Shown in pieces: positions 1 through 7,519 of a stretch of DNA of 64,000 nt; the stretch's first letter is position 1, and the number at the start of each line of letters is the position of its first letter. A program made the position numbers and the translations under genes. The stretch lies in contig BPAJ01000001.1 of assembly GCA_019652555.1 (NCBI GenBank), positions 733,523 to 797,522 of the forward strand, written 5' to 3'. The notes under the pieces were generated by a model. That model was given only the letters and a program-made list of their open reading frames with translations. It was not told the DNA's origin and did no database searches. The stretch is from Gammaproteobacteria bacterium (GTDB taxonomy: Bacteria > Pseudomonadota > Gammaproteobacteria > Magnimaribacterales > AG-339-G14).

Positions 1-28
1 ATATATTCATGAGGTTTTTCTAGATTAT

Positions 29-412
29 TCACAACTTTTCTATGAATTCATAAAGCTGCTTTCTGAGTTCTATAATACTTAATGAAGTATTTGAATCTTG
101 AAAAGAGAATTTATTAAATATTTCTATCATTTTTTCTTCTGTCTCTATGATAACGCTAGGAAGCTGATAATTTTTCTCTTCAATTTTTTTTGGTAATTCA
201 TTTCGGTGCAAGACTTTAACCTTATGTTGTGTTCTCAACTCTTTGATAAATTTTAACCACTCTGATTTAGCGAAAAATTTTCCATGACTTATATCGCATA
301 ATTCACAAGTATTTTTTTTGTTTAGAATATTTTTATCAATCCAATATGTGATTTCATTCAAAACTCCACCATCTGCATCATAGACAAAATATATAGTTTT
401 GAGATTTTTCAT
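29..412 (-). CDS. conserved hypothetical protein with CxxC motif
   Basis: A 127-residue protein that I cannot assign to a named family. It begins MKNLKTIYFVYDADGG and has a CELC (CxxC) motif near residue 37, followed by a DISHGKFF stretch. These could bind a metal or form a disulfide, but that is inference. No signal peptide or membrane segment is visible, and the C-terminal third is charged and probably helical. The ATG lies divergent to the patatin gene across about 100 bp. It is at the window edge, in the accessory region downstream of guaA. Confidence 0.6.
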   Translation of the reverse strand: MKNLKTIYFVYDADGGVLNEITYWIDKNILNKKNTCELCDISHGKFFAKSEWLKFIKELRTQHKVKVLHRNELPKKIEEKNYQLPSVIIETEEKMIEIFNKFSFQDSNTSLSIIELRKQLYEFIEKL

Positions 413-435
413 TAAAGTTTAAAAAAATTAATAAC

Positions 436-448
436 GACCGTTTCGGTC
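436..448. other. small perfect inverted repeat between divergent genes
   Basis: GACCG-TTT-CGGTC lies in the 104-bp gap between two divergently transcribed genes. A 5-bp stem with a 3-nt loop could be part of an operator or a weak hairpin. No T-tract follows, so it is not a convincing terminator. Confidence 0.25.
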
Positions 449-516
449 ACATCTATTTTACAATTAATATTGAGGACGTTTGTTTTTTTAGACAACTTTC
501 CTTATTAATTGACGAC

Positions 517-1356
517 ATGGAAGATAAAAAAACAGCTTTAATCATTGAAGGTGGAGGCCAAAGAGGAGTATTTTCTTTTGGAATTACTGATACTTTCATA
601 AATAGGGCTTATGATCCATTTGATATATATATTGGAGTGTCAAATGGTGTGGCAGTTCTTTATTGGTACCTGATTAGGGAAACAGACAATAATCTAGAAA
701 AAATGCTTTTCGCTGCTAAAGGTGATTACCTTAGTTATAAAAACATTTTTACTGGCAAAGATATTTTTAAATTTCACCAGATGTTTAAAGATGGTGAAAA
801 AATGTTTAAACCAAATATAGAAAATATTAAAAATAACATCGATGGAAAAGACTATATTGCAGTTGTTACAGATGCAATAGAAGCAAATGCTGAATATTAC
901 TCATTTGGTGATGACGAATGGATGCCAAAAATGATTGCCTCTGGAACACTGCCTGTTTTGGTAAAAACCCCAAGTCTAATTAATGGTCGAAGAAAATTTG
1001 ATGGCGGTATTATGGACCCTCTTCCTGCTAAAAAGGCATATGAGATGGGGGCTAAAAGGATACTTATAATTAGAACATATGAAAAAAAATTTAGAAGGAA
1101 GTTGAAGCTTGAAAACTATATTGGTGCCTTGCTGTTACGTGAATATCCAAAATTGCGAAAAGCATTATTAGAACATGATAAAACATATAATCGAGCACTG
1201 GATTTTATAAATAATCCACCAAAAGATTGTGAAATTATTCAACTTTGTCCACCAGAAAAGCTTAAATCAAAAAGAGATTCAAAAAATATTGAGGTTTTAA
1301 AAGCGGATTACATCCTAGGAAAAAAAGTTGCTGAAGATTTTTTAGTTAATCCTTAA
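517..1356 (+). CDS. patatin-like phospholipase (YjjU-type)
   Basis: A predicted patatin-family acyl hydrolase of 279 residues that would cleave acyl chains from phospholipids or acylglycerols with a Ser-Asp dyad. The glycine-rich oxyanion loop GGGQRG is at residues 12-17. The nucleophile motif GVSNG (GxSxG) is near residue 41, and the catalytic Asp lies in DGG near residue 162. No signal peptide is seen, so the product is likely cytoplasmic or membrane-peripheral. It resembles the bacterial YjjU/YqhO subgroup by length and motif spacing. It is the only plus-strand gene at this end and lies in the accessory zone beyond the clear guaA-type att copies. Confidence 0.85.
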   Translation: MEDKKTALIIEGGGQRGVFSFGITDTFINRAYDPFDIYIGVSNGVAVLYWYLIRETDNNLEKMLFAAKGDYLSYKNIFTGKDIFKFHQMFKDGEKMFKPNIENIKNNIDGKDYIAVVTDAIEANAEYYSFGDDEWMPKMIASGTLPVLVKTPSLINGRRKFDGGIMDPLPAKKAYEMGAKRILIIRTYEKKFRRKLKLENYIGALLLREYPKLRKALLEHDKTYNRALDFINNPPKDCEIIQLCPPEKLKSKRDSKNIEVLKADYILGKKVAEDFLVNP

Positions 1357-1373
1357 GCTCTAAAATATATTCT

Positions 1374-2166
1374 TTATAAACCTTGAAGAACTCGATCTCG
1401 CTTTTCAATAAAGGATTGCATACCTTCTTTGGCATCCTCCGTGGCTAATGTAACTCTTCTCATATTATCAATTTCCGCAAAAGCTGCTGCCTCTCCAGAT
1501 TCTAAATAAACTTGAGAGGCTCTCTTAATCTCCTGCAGTGCTATTGGCGCACACTTACCTATCTCCCTTGCAATCTCTTTGCTCTTCTAATTGTGATCCT
1601 GCAGAAACTACTTCTTGCACAAATCCTAACTCCTTAGCACGAGATGCATCGAATTCATCAGCTCTAAGAAGGTGATACATAGCATTTCCCCAACCTGCGC
1701 GTTGAATATACCTAACGTGCGCACCCCCGAAAACTGCCAGGCCTCTTTTGGGTTCTAGTTGACAAAAACGACAATCATCCGAAGCAATAACAATGTCTGC
1801 AGCTAGCAGCATTTCAATACCAATGGTGTAAGTTATGCCCTGCACAGCTGCTACGATGGGTTTAGTACATCGACGTTTTAAGGCAAAGGCATCGGGTCGA
1901 TTTTCAGAAAGTGAAGAGTCTTGGCTAGAATCAGAATTAGGGCCAAAAAAGCGAGGTAAGTCTAGTCCAGATGTAGTGTGTTTTCCTGCAAAACAAAGAA
2001 CACCAACCCAAAGTTCCGAGTCCTGTTCAAGTAGTTCTAGGGCTGCAGTTATTCCTTCAAACATTTCAGGAGTAAAGCCATTCATCTTATCTTGCCGGTC
2101 AATCTCGATAATCAAAGTACTCCCTTCTCTTTCTGTTCTTATTGTGCCATTTGAATTTTGATTCAT
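1374..2166 (-). CDS. enoyl-CoA hydratase/isomerase family protein, one frameshift
   Basis: A crotonase-fold protein of about 264 residues. The first 190 residues are open in one frame, with the oxyanion-hole segments GKHTTSGLDL and QGITYTIGIEMLLAADIVIA visible. Near position 1580 the frame shifts. The remainder (KEIAREIGKCAPIALQEIKR through to the stop at 1374) continues in the next frame and is typical of the crotonase C-terminus. The break is a single indel, so the gene may be intact in the organism. G+C is visibly higher than in the core genes, suggesting transfer. The substrate is unknown. Confidence 0.8.
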
Positions 2167-2190
2167 ATATTTACCTGATTTTCCTTCAAT

Positions 2191-2535
2191 TTAATTTATT
2201 CCTTCAAGATTTCTCATGTATTTTATTTCTTGAGGGTCTAAATTTAATTTTTTAACTACTGGATGATTTTCATCAATCAATCTCCAAAAAGGAATTTCTT
2301 TCCCATGTTCTTCAATTGCTTTCCTGAGAAAGATTCCTGTTGAGACTGGACAAGAATTATCCGCATCCATTTCTTTTGCCAAATCTAATCTCATTTCTTT
2401 TGAAGTCTTAAGTGTGCCTTCTGGAATTTTCTTAATGTATTCAGCTATCTTTTCTGGGGAAGAAATAAGCATTTTCTGCCCAGCTTTTAAGTCTGAAAAG
2501 TTTTTTTCAAGAATTTTTACAATATTTCTAGACAT
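2191..2535 (-). CDS. small conserved hypothetical protein
   Basis: A 114-residue soluble protein without a family I can name securely. It has a CPVSTGIFLRKAIEEHGKEIPFWRLID segment. The pattern of a conserved Cys-Pro followed by an IPFWR motif faintly recalls alkyltransferase-like proteins, but this is weak. It lies 24 bp upstream of the enoyl-CoA hydratase on the same strand. Its own upstream side contains a guaA-like att copy ending about 12 bp before the ATG; that copy includes AGGAG, a usable ribosome binding site. It therefore probably belongs to the same cassette as the hydratase. Confidence 0.6.
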   Translation of the reverse strand: MSRNIVKILEKNFSDLKAGQKMLISSPEKIAEYIKKIPEGTLKTSKEMRLDLAKEMDADNSCPVSTGIFLRKAIEEHGKEIPFWRLIDENHPVVKKLNLDPQEIKYMRNLEGIN

Positions 2536-2546
2536 TTTTTTACCTT

Positions 2547-2562
2547 ACTCCTGCTCAATAGT
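2547..2562 (-). repeat. guaA-3'-end-like att copy 5 (most diverged)
   Basis: Read on the minus strand this block contains ACTATTGAGCAGGAGTAA, which would encode T-I-E-Q-E-stop, a one-codon variant of the GuaA C-terminus T-I-E-W-E-stop. Thirteen of the 16 bases match the native guaA site at 7522. It separates the 114-aa gene from the HAD gene, as expected for a cassette boundary. Confidence 0.55.
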
Positions 2563-2637
2563 TACGTTATCTAAGAACTCAATAAGATCAATGGGTTTAA
2601 GAGTATTGAAAAAGGCTTAATAACTTCTTTGTAACTT

Positions 2638-3273
2638 TTATTCATTAATCAACATTTCAACTAATTCAGGAAAACTCTCTACAGTCTTACAGCCTTCTAT
2701 CGGTGAACCAAATCCATATTTAACTTGATAAAACTCTAATTCACAATCTCTAGCAGCTTCATAATCCCCTTCCATATCTCCTATAAATACAGGATTCTGG
2801 AGGTTATTTTTTGTTATAACAGCAGCTGTATTGAGCGGTTTGGATTCGTTCGTATCTCCCCAACATAAATAGTCTTTAAACAAATTTTCAAATTTATTCT
2901 GCGATAAAAAGTTTTCAATATATCCAGACTGACAGTTACTAACTATGAATAAATCATAATACTCATTAAGGGTGTTTAAGCCTTCAGAAACTCCTACATA
3001 CAATTCACCACCCATTTCTTTTATAGCAACATTATCTTCGATCATCGTTTCATCTATGAGAATAGAAATCTCTTCATTTGAAAGGCTGGAGAATATAGTT
3101 TTTATACATTCGGCATGGGGTTTTCCAGTTACACTTCTGACATCTGAAGCAGTGACTTGTCTAAATTTTATTTCATTTCTATCAACAACATTATTCCAAG
3201 CTACGGCACATGCTTCACAGGTATCCCAAAGCGTTCCATCCAAATCAAAAATTAATGAATCAAAATCTTTCAT
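2638..3273 (-). CDS. HAD-superfamily hydrolase (phosphoglycolate phosphatase-like)
   Basis: A HAD phosphatase of about 211 residues. Motif I DLDGTLWDT carries the nucleophile Asp, motif II is ISNCQSG, the motif III Lys lies in NESKPLN, and motif IV is IGDMEGD. The cap between motifs I and II is helical, as in subfamily I enzymes, so the substrate is likely a small phosphate ester that cannot be named. The best start is ATG at 3273; it overlaps the TGA of a guaA-like att block (GAATGA). Codon use is AT-rich, unlike the dienelactone hydrolase next door, suggesting the two cassettes had different sources. Confidence 0.85.
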   Translation of the reverse strand: MKDFDSLIFDLDGTLWDTCEACAVAWNNVVDRNEIKFRQVTASDVRSVTGKPHAECIKTIFSSLSNEEISILIDETMIEDNVAIKEMGGELYVGVSEGLNTLNEYYDLFIVSNCQSGYIENFLSQNKFENLFKDYLCWGDTNESKPLNTAAVITKNNLQNPVFIGDMEGDYEAARDCELEFYQVKYGFGSPIEGCKTVESFPELVEMLINE

Positions 3274-3287
3274 TCCCACTCAATAGT
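3272..3287 (-). repeat. guaA-3'-end-like att copy 4
   Basis: All 16 core bases match the native guaA site (7522-7537). On the minus strand the context reads S-G-T-I-E-W-E-stop, a complete GuaA-like terminus, although no guaA gene is attached. Some 30 bp beyond lies TAAAAAAGCC, which resembles TACAAAGCC at the same distance from copies 3 and 1. The block abuts the HAD start codon. Confidence 0.85.
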
Positions 3288-3333
3288 ACCACTTGTAAAA
3301 AAGCCCTGTGTATCAGTACTTCCAGGGTGCCAT

Positions 3334-4113
3334 TCAAATCGGCGGGCTTAAATGACTGCCAAAATATTGAATTACATTGTCCAGGGCCTCGCGTGTTGGA
3401 TGCCCCGATTGATCGACAAAATCTAGTGTTAATACAGAGTGACCTCTCCCCGGCAATGTTATCTCTTGAACTCTTATGTTGCCGTCATCATTAAAAGCAC
3501 GATGCACGCATTTGGATTTTTCTTGCGTGCACAATGGATCGTCCTCGAAACGTAAAACTCGCATGGGGCCTTTCACATCGAGAGCATTACGACTTTGTTC
3601 TATGTCGTCAGAGGACATATGCAACTCTCCCTGTTTAAAAAAAGGCATTGCCGGTTGTGATGCTACGGCTGCAAGGACACTATCATCACCAATAAGCTGT
3701 ATCGCGAAGTTGCCCGTGAGGCACATGCCAATAACTCCTACGCCTTTAACACCCCGTTGATCCCTGACTTCTCTGCAGAGCAGACGAACCCAATCGGCTA
3801 TCGGACTCGATCGATCGCTGGTCATTAATCGAAACTCCTTTCTGAGGCACATGACTCTAACAAGGTTCCCACCGATTGATGTTTTACCCAAAGGTCCAAA
3901 CAAGTGTGGCATAACAACCTCAAAGCCGGCATTAACCAGTTCATCCGCTAGAGACAGTGTTTCCTGACCGATACCCGGAAGCTCTTGGAGTAATACGACC
4001 GGAGCACCTGAGCCTCTGCGGTAGATATCATGTGTAATAAGATGTCCGTTAGACGCACGAGCCTCGAAGATCGTCTTTTCATAGCCACTAATCTGCGTTG
4101 CAGTATTTCCCAT
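3334..4113 (-). CDS. dienelactone hydrolase family protein
   Basis: An alpha/beta-hydrolase of 259 residues of the dienelactone hydrolase family, whose members open lactones or hydrolyse esters with a Cys/Ser-His-Asp triad. The nucleophile elbow is GMCLTG (Cys) near residue 130. A Glu sits in LQELPG near residue 43, as in classical DLH. An Asp lies in LRFEDDP and the His in GRGHSVLTLDF. It has its own good Shine-Dalgarno (AGGAGAA) before the ATG. G+C is clearly higher than in the core genome. It is flanked by att copies 4 and 3, so it forms a single-gene cassette. Confidence 0.85.
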   Translation of the reverse strand: MGNTATQISGYEKTIFEARASNGHLITHDIYRRGSGAPVVLLQELPGIGQETLSLADELVNAGFEVVMPHLFGPLGKTSIGGNLVRVMCLRKEFRLMTSDRSSPIADWVRLLCREVRDQRGVKGVGVIGMCLTGNFAIQLIGDDSVLAAVASQPAMPFFKQGELHMSSDDIEQSRNALDVKGPMRVLRFEDDPLCTQEKSKCVHRAFNDDGNIRVQEITLPGRGHSVLTLDFVDQSGHPTREALDNVIQYFGSHLSPPI

Positions 4114-4156
4114 TTGCTTTTCTCCTAGTATCTCGGCGTTTTGCTATCTTTTAACT

Positions 4157-4172
4157 ACTCCCACTCAATAAT
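4157..4172 (-). repeat. guaA-3'-end-like att copy 3
   Basis: On the minus strand the context reads K-T-A-I-I-E-W-E-stop (TAG), a GuaA-like terminus without guaA. About 29 bp from the core is TACAAAGCC, also present beside copy 1 and nearly so beside copy 4, suggesting a shared element-specific arm. It bounds the dienelactone hydrolase cassette. Confidence 0.85.
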
Positions 4173-4224
4173 CGCAGTTTTACAAAGCCTTATGTAGCAA
4201 GGGTTTGCGAGGGGCAAAACTGAG

Positions 4225-4332
4225 TTTACAAGTAGTTTACAAGTTTCGTTCTTCATTTCTGCTTTTGTAACTCCCTCAAATTCCTAATGTAATCAGTATT
4301 TTAGCACTTTTAGACTTGTAAACTTTACAAGT
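4225..4332. repeat. cluster of TTTACAAGT repeats, one pair palindromic
   Basis: TTTACAAGT occurs at 4225-4233, 4236-4244 and 4324-4332, with its complement ACTTGTAAA at 4314-4322. The last two form a perfect 9-bp inverted repeat around one base. Another ACTTGTAAA lies at 3291-3299, beside att copy 4. The 4173-4439 gap holds no gene, and these sites are its only visible structure. They could be arm-type binding sites for a tyrosine recombinase or excisionase, or an operator; which one is inference. Confidence 0.6.
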
Positions 4333-4439
4333 GCTAATGCCCTACTCCAAATATTTCTTTCTAAAAAAGTTACGCTATAGGAACTTAACTGAAAGGATTG
4401 GCTACTCTCTTTCAGTTTTCCACCATTTCCCCGCAACAT

Positions 4440-4919
4440 CTACTCGATTAGTTGATCATTCAGAGGCCTAAAATTGAGATTTACTAGTTTCCGCCATCGC
4501 ATTTGTCTATAGGAGTAAAAAATGAATGCGTAGATATAGATTGGTAATGTGAAAAGACCAGCATCGATAGAAACCTCATCTGTATATCGAGTTCCGCCTC
4601 CCTCCGATTCTAAAAAAATTAGATGATCCCAAGTTTTTGCTATAGAACCACTTCCATTATCTCTGAGAACCCAATGATCGGATTTTTGTGGAAATTCTAT
4701 ACCTACAATTTGTTTTCCGATGGGTAAAAAATGAAATGCGAACATTTTTACAGAGAACTTCCCCTCAACCCATTTTGACGGAAAGAAATTTGGTTCGATA
4801 GGATGGAATTTCATTAAACCAGCCACCACATAATTGAGTAGCGCTGGCGTCATTAAATAACTCTTAACCGTCTCTAAATCTGCTGCTAAATAGGTGCTGA
4901 TTTTTAGCGTACGCATCAT
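4440..4919 (-). CDS. SRPBCC (START-like) domain protein
   Basis: A protein of about 159 residues with the pattern of the SRPBCC/polyketide-cyclase-like hydrophobic ligand-binding fold: an N-terminal strand (RTLKISTYLAADLETVKSYL), an amphipathic helix, a series of beta strands and a long C-terminal helix (IYAFIFYSYRQMRWRKLV). The ligand is unknown. I chose ATG 4919 (or 4916), because GAGGGGAG lies just upstream, within att copy 2. A heavily corrupted second copy lies at 7050-7519 beside guaA. Confidence 0.65.
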   Translation of the reverse strand: MMRTLKISTYLAADLETVKSYLMTPALLNYVVAGLMKFHPIEPNFFPSKWVEGKFSVKMFAFHFLPIGKQIVGIEFPQKSDHWVLRDNGSGSIAKTWDHLIFLESEGGGTRYTDEVSIDAGLFTLPIYIYAFIFYSYRQMRWRKLVNLNFRPLNDQLIE

Positions 4920-4920
4920 T

Positions 4921-4936
4921 ACTCCCCTCAATGAGT
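4921..4936 (-). repeat. guaA-3'-end-like att copy 2
   Basis: On the minus strand this reads ATTGAGGGGAGTAATG, one base short of ATTGAGTGGGAGTAA (I-E-W-E-stop). It sits one base upstream of the SRPBCC start codon and supplies its Shine-Dalgarno-like GAGGGGAG. The flanking GCATCATT is also found at the native guaA site beside the noisy SRPBCC copy. Confidence 0.7.
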
Positions 4937-4947
4937 AATACCCTCTT

Positions 4948-4970
4948 AAACCCTTTATTTAAAGGGGTTT
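4948..4970. other. inverted repeat next to att copy 2
   Basis: AAACCCTTTA and TAAAGGGGTTT form a hairpin with one bulged base and a very small loop, in the gap between the SRPBCC gene and the divergent hydrolase. It could be an operator, a recombinase site or a terminator; a run of six A follows on the plus strand. The rest of 4971-5203 holds nothing I can identify. Confidence 0.35.
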
Positions 4971-5203
4971 CAAAAAAGTTTGTATCAACTTTGAATAAGA
5001 GATTTCTTATTTTGTAACCCATTTTTGTATGAATATGCCTATAAACTAGGTGTTTCATACAAAGCTTCCGTACCAGCGATTATACAATGCTTTAGTTAGC
5101 GACTTAGTGTCTCACTACTTAAAATTAGCTAATATTGCAGGAATTATTTCTGAATGAACAATGAGCAAATTTAAGAAAATCCTTTCGGTGGGCGTCCAAA
5201 AGT

Positions 5204-7020
5204 ATGAATCAGGACGCGTTTCGTAAACAGGCAGATGCAGATTACGAAGCAGAATTTGCAGAAGAATCGTCTAAGAGAAGAGGTTCTTCCTTTAAAAGAT
5301 TCCGTTTTGTGGCTAAGCCAACCTATGACTACGTAACAGAACGTAATATAAAAAGATCCCGATGCGCGATGGCATCAAACTGCATGCTGAAGTTTAATGA
5401 CCGGAAGCAGAAGGTACCTTTCCCCGTCCTTGTTAACCGTGGTCCGTATGACTGTCGATCTACACTTGATGACACACCTGCAGTCGCACGTTGTTTTGCT
5501 GAACGAGGATACGTGGTCATCTGTCAGGATGTACGAGGGCGCTTTGGTTCTGAAGGAGAATTTGTTGTAAACAATGAAGCAGAGGATGGATTCGATACGG
5601 TTGAATGGGCAGGAAAACAATCGTGGTCAAACGGCAAAGTTGGCATGTTTGGCATTTCATACAACGGGTTGGCTTGTTTAGAAGCTGCTCGTGAAAAATC
5701 ACAATATTTAAAAGCCATCTACCCAGGAATGATTTCTTATGGAGTGCAAGAAAGTGGTATTCAGCAAATGCAGGCACTAGGCGCATGGATGCTCTGGGCA
5801 GCTTACGGATCTGAAGGAGGAAATCCTCTTCGAATTGATCTGTCTCACCTGCCTCTTTGTGAAATTGATGCTTTGTCAGGTTATGACAGCGATCTATTTC
5901 AAATCTTTGTAAAAAATCAGATGTTTGCTTTTGAGAGCAGCCCGGAAGAGATTCTGTCTAATTTATCAGAGATAACAATTCCGACATATAGTGTTACCGG
6001 CTGGTATGACATTTTTGTGGATGCTCAGCTGGATGAGTGGCGCCAATTAAAGGAGATGAATCCAGAAGCTAGACTTATGATCGGTCCCTATCAACATAAT
6101 CTTGTTGAAATGAGTGAAATGGAAACACCAGCGATTGGTAAAATTCCCACAAAAAAAACTGAGCTAAAGGAATACTTCTTTCATATGGAGTATTTCTTTG
6201 GTCAATACTTAAAGGACCAGAAAAATGAGTTATCAGAGAATCTCGCGCCAGTGAAGATTTTTGTAATGGGTATAAACGAGTGGAGGGACGAATACGAATG
6301 GCCGCTTGCACGAGCCGTAAGTAAAAAACTTTTTCTGCATAGCTCGGGAAACGCAGCCATTGATCTAAATGATGGAGTATTGAGCTGGGAAGCACCTACT
6401 GCGGATCAGCCAACAGACGGATATGAGTATGATCCACTCTATCCAGTACACTGGACTGAAGACCTTGATATTTGGAGCATCCTTATGACTATGGGGGATC
6501 GAAATACCGTGCAGGAGCGGCCGGACGTACTCACCTATTCTACACCGATACTTAACGACGATTTGGAAGTCACGGGCCCCATAACTGCAAAAATTTATGC
6601 GTCTTCGAGCGCGCCGGATACGGATTTCTACGTCATCCTAGTAGATGTATATCCAGATGGTCACACACAATACTTAACACAGGGTCAGTTGAGGGCTAGA
6701 TATCGCAATGGCATGGAGTCTCCTCAGTTGTTAAATGCAGGGGAGATTGTTGAACTTGACAAGTAATTCAATCAACTAGCAATGTATTCCAGAAAGGGCA
6801 TCGTCTGCGTATTGAAATCACCAGTAGTGATTATAGTCGTCACGCGAGGAATCAAAATGTTGAGGACGAAGAAGGAGTTACCGCGAATACCGAGTTGCTC
6901 ACAATAAATTCACCACCCCGAAGTACACCAGTCTTACATATGCGCCGATCATTCCCACCAATAGTTCCCTTTTACAAAGCCATTAGCAATTTTAAGGGGA
7001 AAAACCATTTTAAATTTTAA
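5204..7020 (+). pseudogene. CocE/NonD (X-Pro dipeptidyl-peptidase S15) family hydrolase, frameshifted
   Basis: An alpha/beta-hydrolase of the cocaine-esterase / X-Pro dipeptidyl-peptidase type. The nucleophile elbow is GISYNG, the acid is in GWYDIFVDAQLDEW and the His is in GPYQHN. The jelly-roll C-terminal domain begins near residue 360. Residues of about 50-75 are read in the wrong frame: the expected K-I-P-M-R-D-G-I-K-L-H-A-E-V is present one frame over. The frame then returns through a second indel in CCCC. A further shift near 6766 separates the tail, which continues as VFQKGHRLRIEITSSDYSRHARNQN. G+C is high for this window. It is the only cassette gene pointing towards guaA. Confidence 0.75.
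6951..6965 (-). repeat. guaA-3'-end-like att copy 1, one base deleted
   Basis: Fifteen bases match the native guaA core apart from one missing T, followed by TACAAAGCC as at copy 3. The minus strand would read G-T-I-E-W-E-stop if the base were restored. It overlaps the shifted 3' tail of the CocE-like gene, so coincidence with that coding sequence cannot be fully excluded. Confidence 0.55.
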
Positions 7021-7049
7021 ATTTGTTTTTCTTTCTCTTTTTTTCCCCC

Positions 7050-7519
7050 AAAAAATTGAGATTTATATTCCACATGATTATGCTGGAGTAACAAATGAAT
7101 GCGACGATATAGATTGTCCCTTGTACACTGTGAAAGACCACTATGATATTGAGACCTCATACTTATGATCGATTCCGTCCTCCTACTCCATTCTAACGAT
7201 TAAAATTTGATGATCACCAAGTTACTTGCTAAATTAGCTAACCACCACCTGAAACACGTATCAATGATCGGATTTTTGATGGTCAAACTTCTAACCACAG
7301 ATGTATTTGATGGCTAAAATGCAAATGGCAACATTTCTACGAGATTCTTAAAAAATTGTTGACGAATAGATAATTAAAATGTGTATCGATGAAAGGGAAT
7401 TCTCATTGAAAAGCACCAATATTGAGTTATAGTCGCATGGCGTCATGTTAAACTAAAACTTAACCGCTATACGCATGCTAAATAGTAACAGAAAACCATT
7501 TTACTAAGTGACTGCATCA
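7050..7519 (-). pseudogene. corrupted second copy of the SRPBCC gene next to guaA
   Basis: This stretch aligns in order with 4470-4919. Shared words include AAAATTGAGATTTA, AATGAATGCG, GATATAGATTG, AATGATCGGATTTTTG, ACTTAACCG-like text and GCATCATT. It is interrupted throughout by insertions, deletions and substitutions, and no frame is open. The 5' end abuts the native guaA att site exactly as the intact copy abuts att copy 2. It is either a decayed duplicate or uncorrected long-read sequence from a strain carrying this cassette directly beside guaA. Nothing recognisable lies in 7021-7049. Confidence 0.7.

Noticed and set aside
1835..2161. 108-residue plus-strand frame inside the enoyl-CoA hydratase gene
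   Set aside because: It is a shadow of the crotonase gene; the opposite strand has the conserved motifs.
2140..2200. Possible sixth att copy near the start of the enoyl-CoA hydratase (ATTTTCCTTCAATTTA)
   Set aside because: Only about 9 of 16 bases match the guaA core, the I-E-W-E-stop codons are not preserved, and the text is AT-rich enough for chance.
3210..3494. Plus-strand frame across att copy 4
   Set aside because: It spans the HAD gene start and the cassette boundary, and has no plausible protein features.
4864..5058. 64-residue minus-strand reading frame overlapping the SRPBCC start
   Set aside because: It runs through att copy 2 and the hairpin, has no family features and is in the wrong frame for the SRPBCC gene.
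5329..5786. Three overlapping minus-strand frames opposite the CocE-like gene
   Set aside because: They are antisense shadows without motifs; the plus strand has the catalytic Ser, Asp and His motifs.
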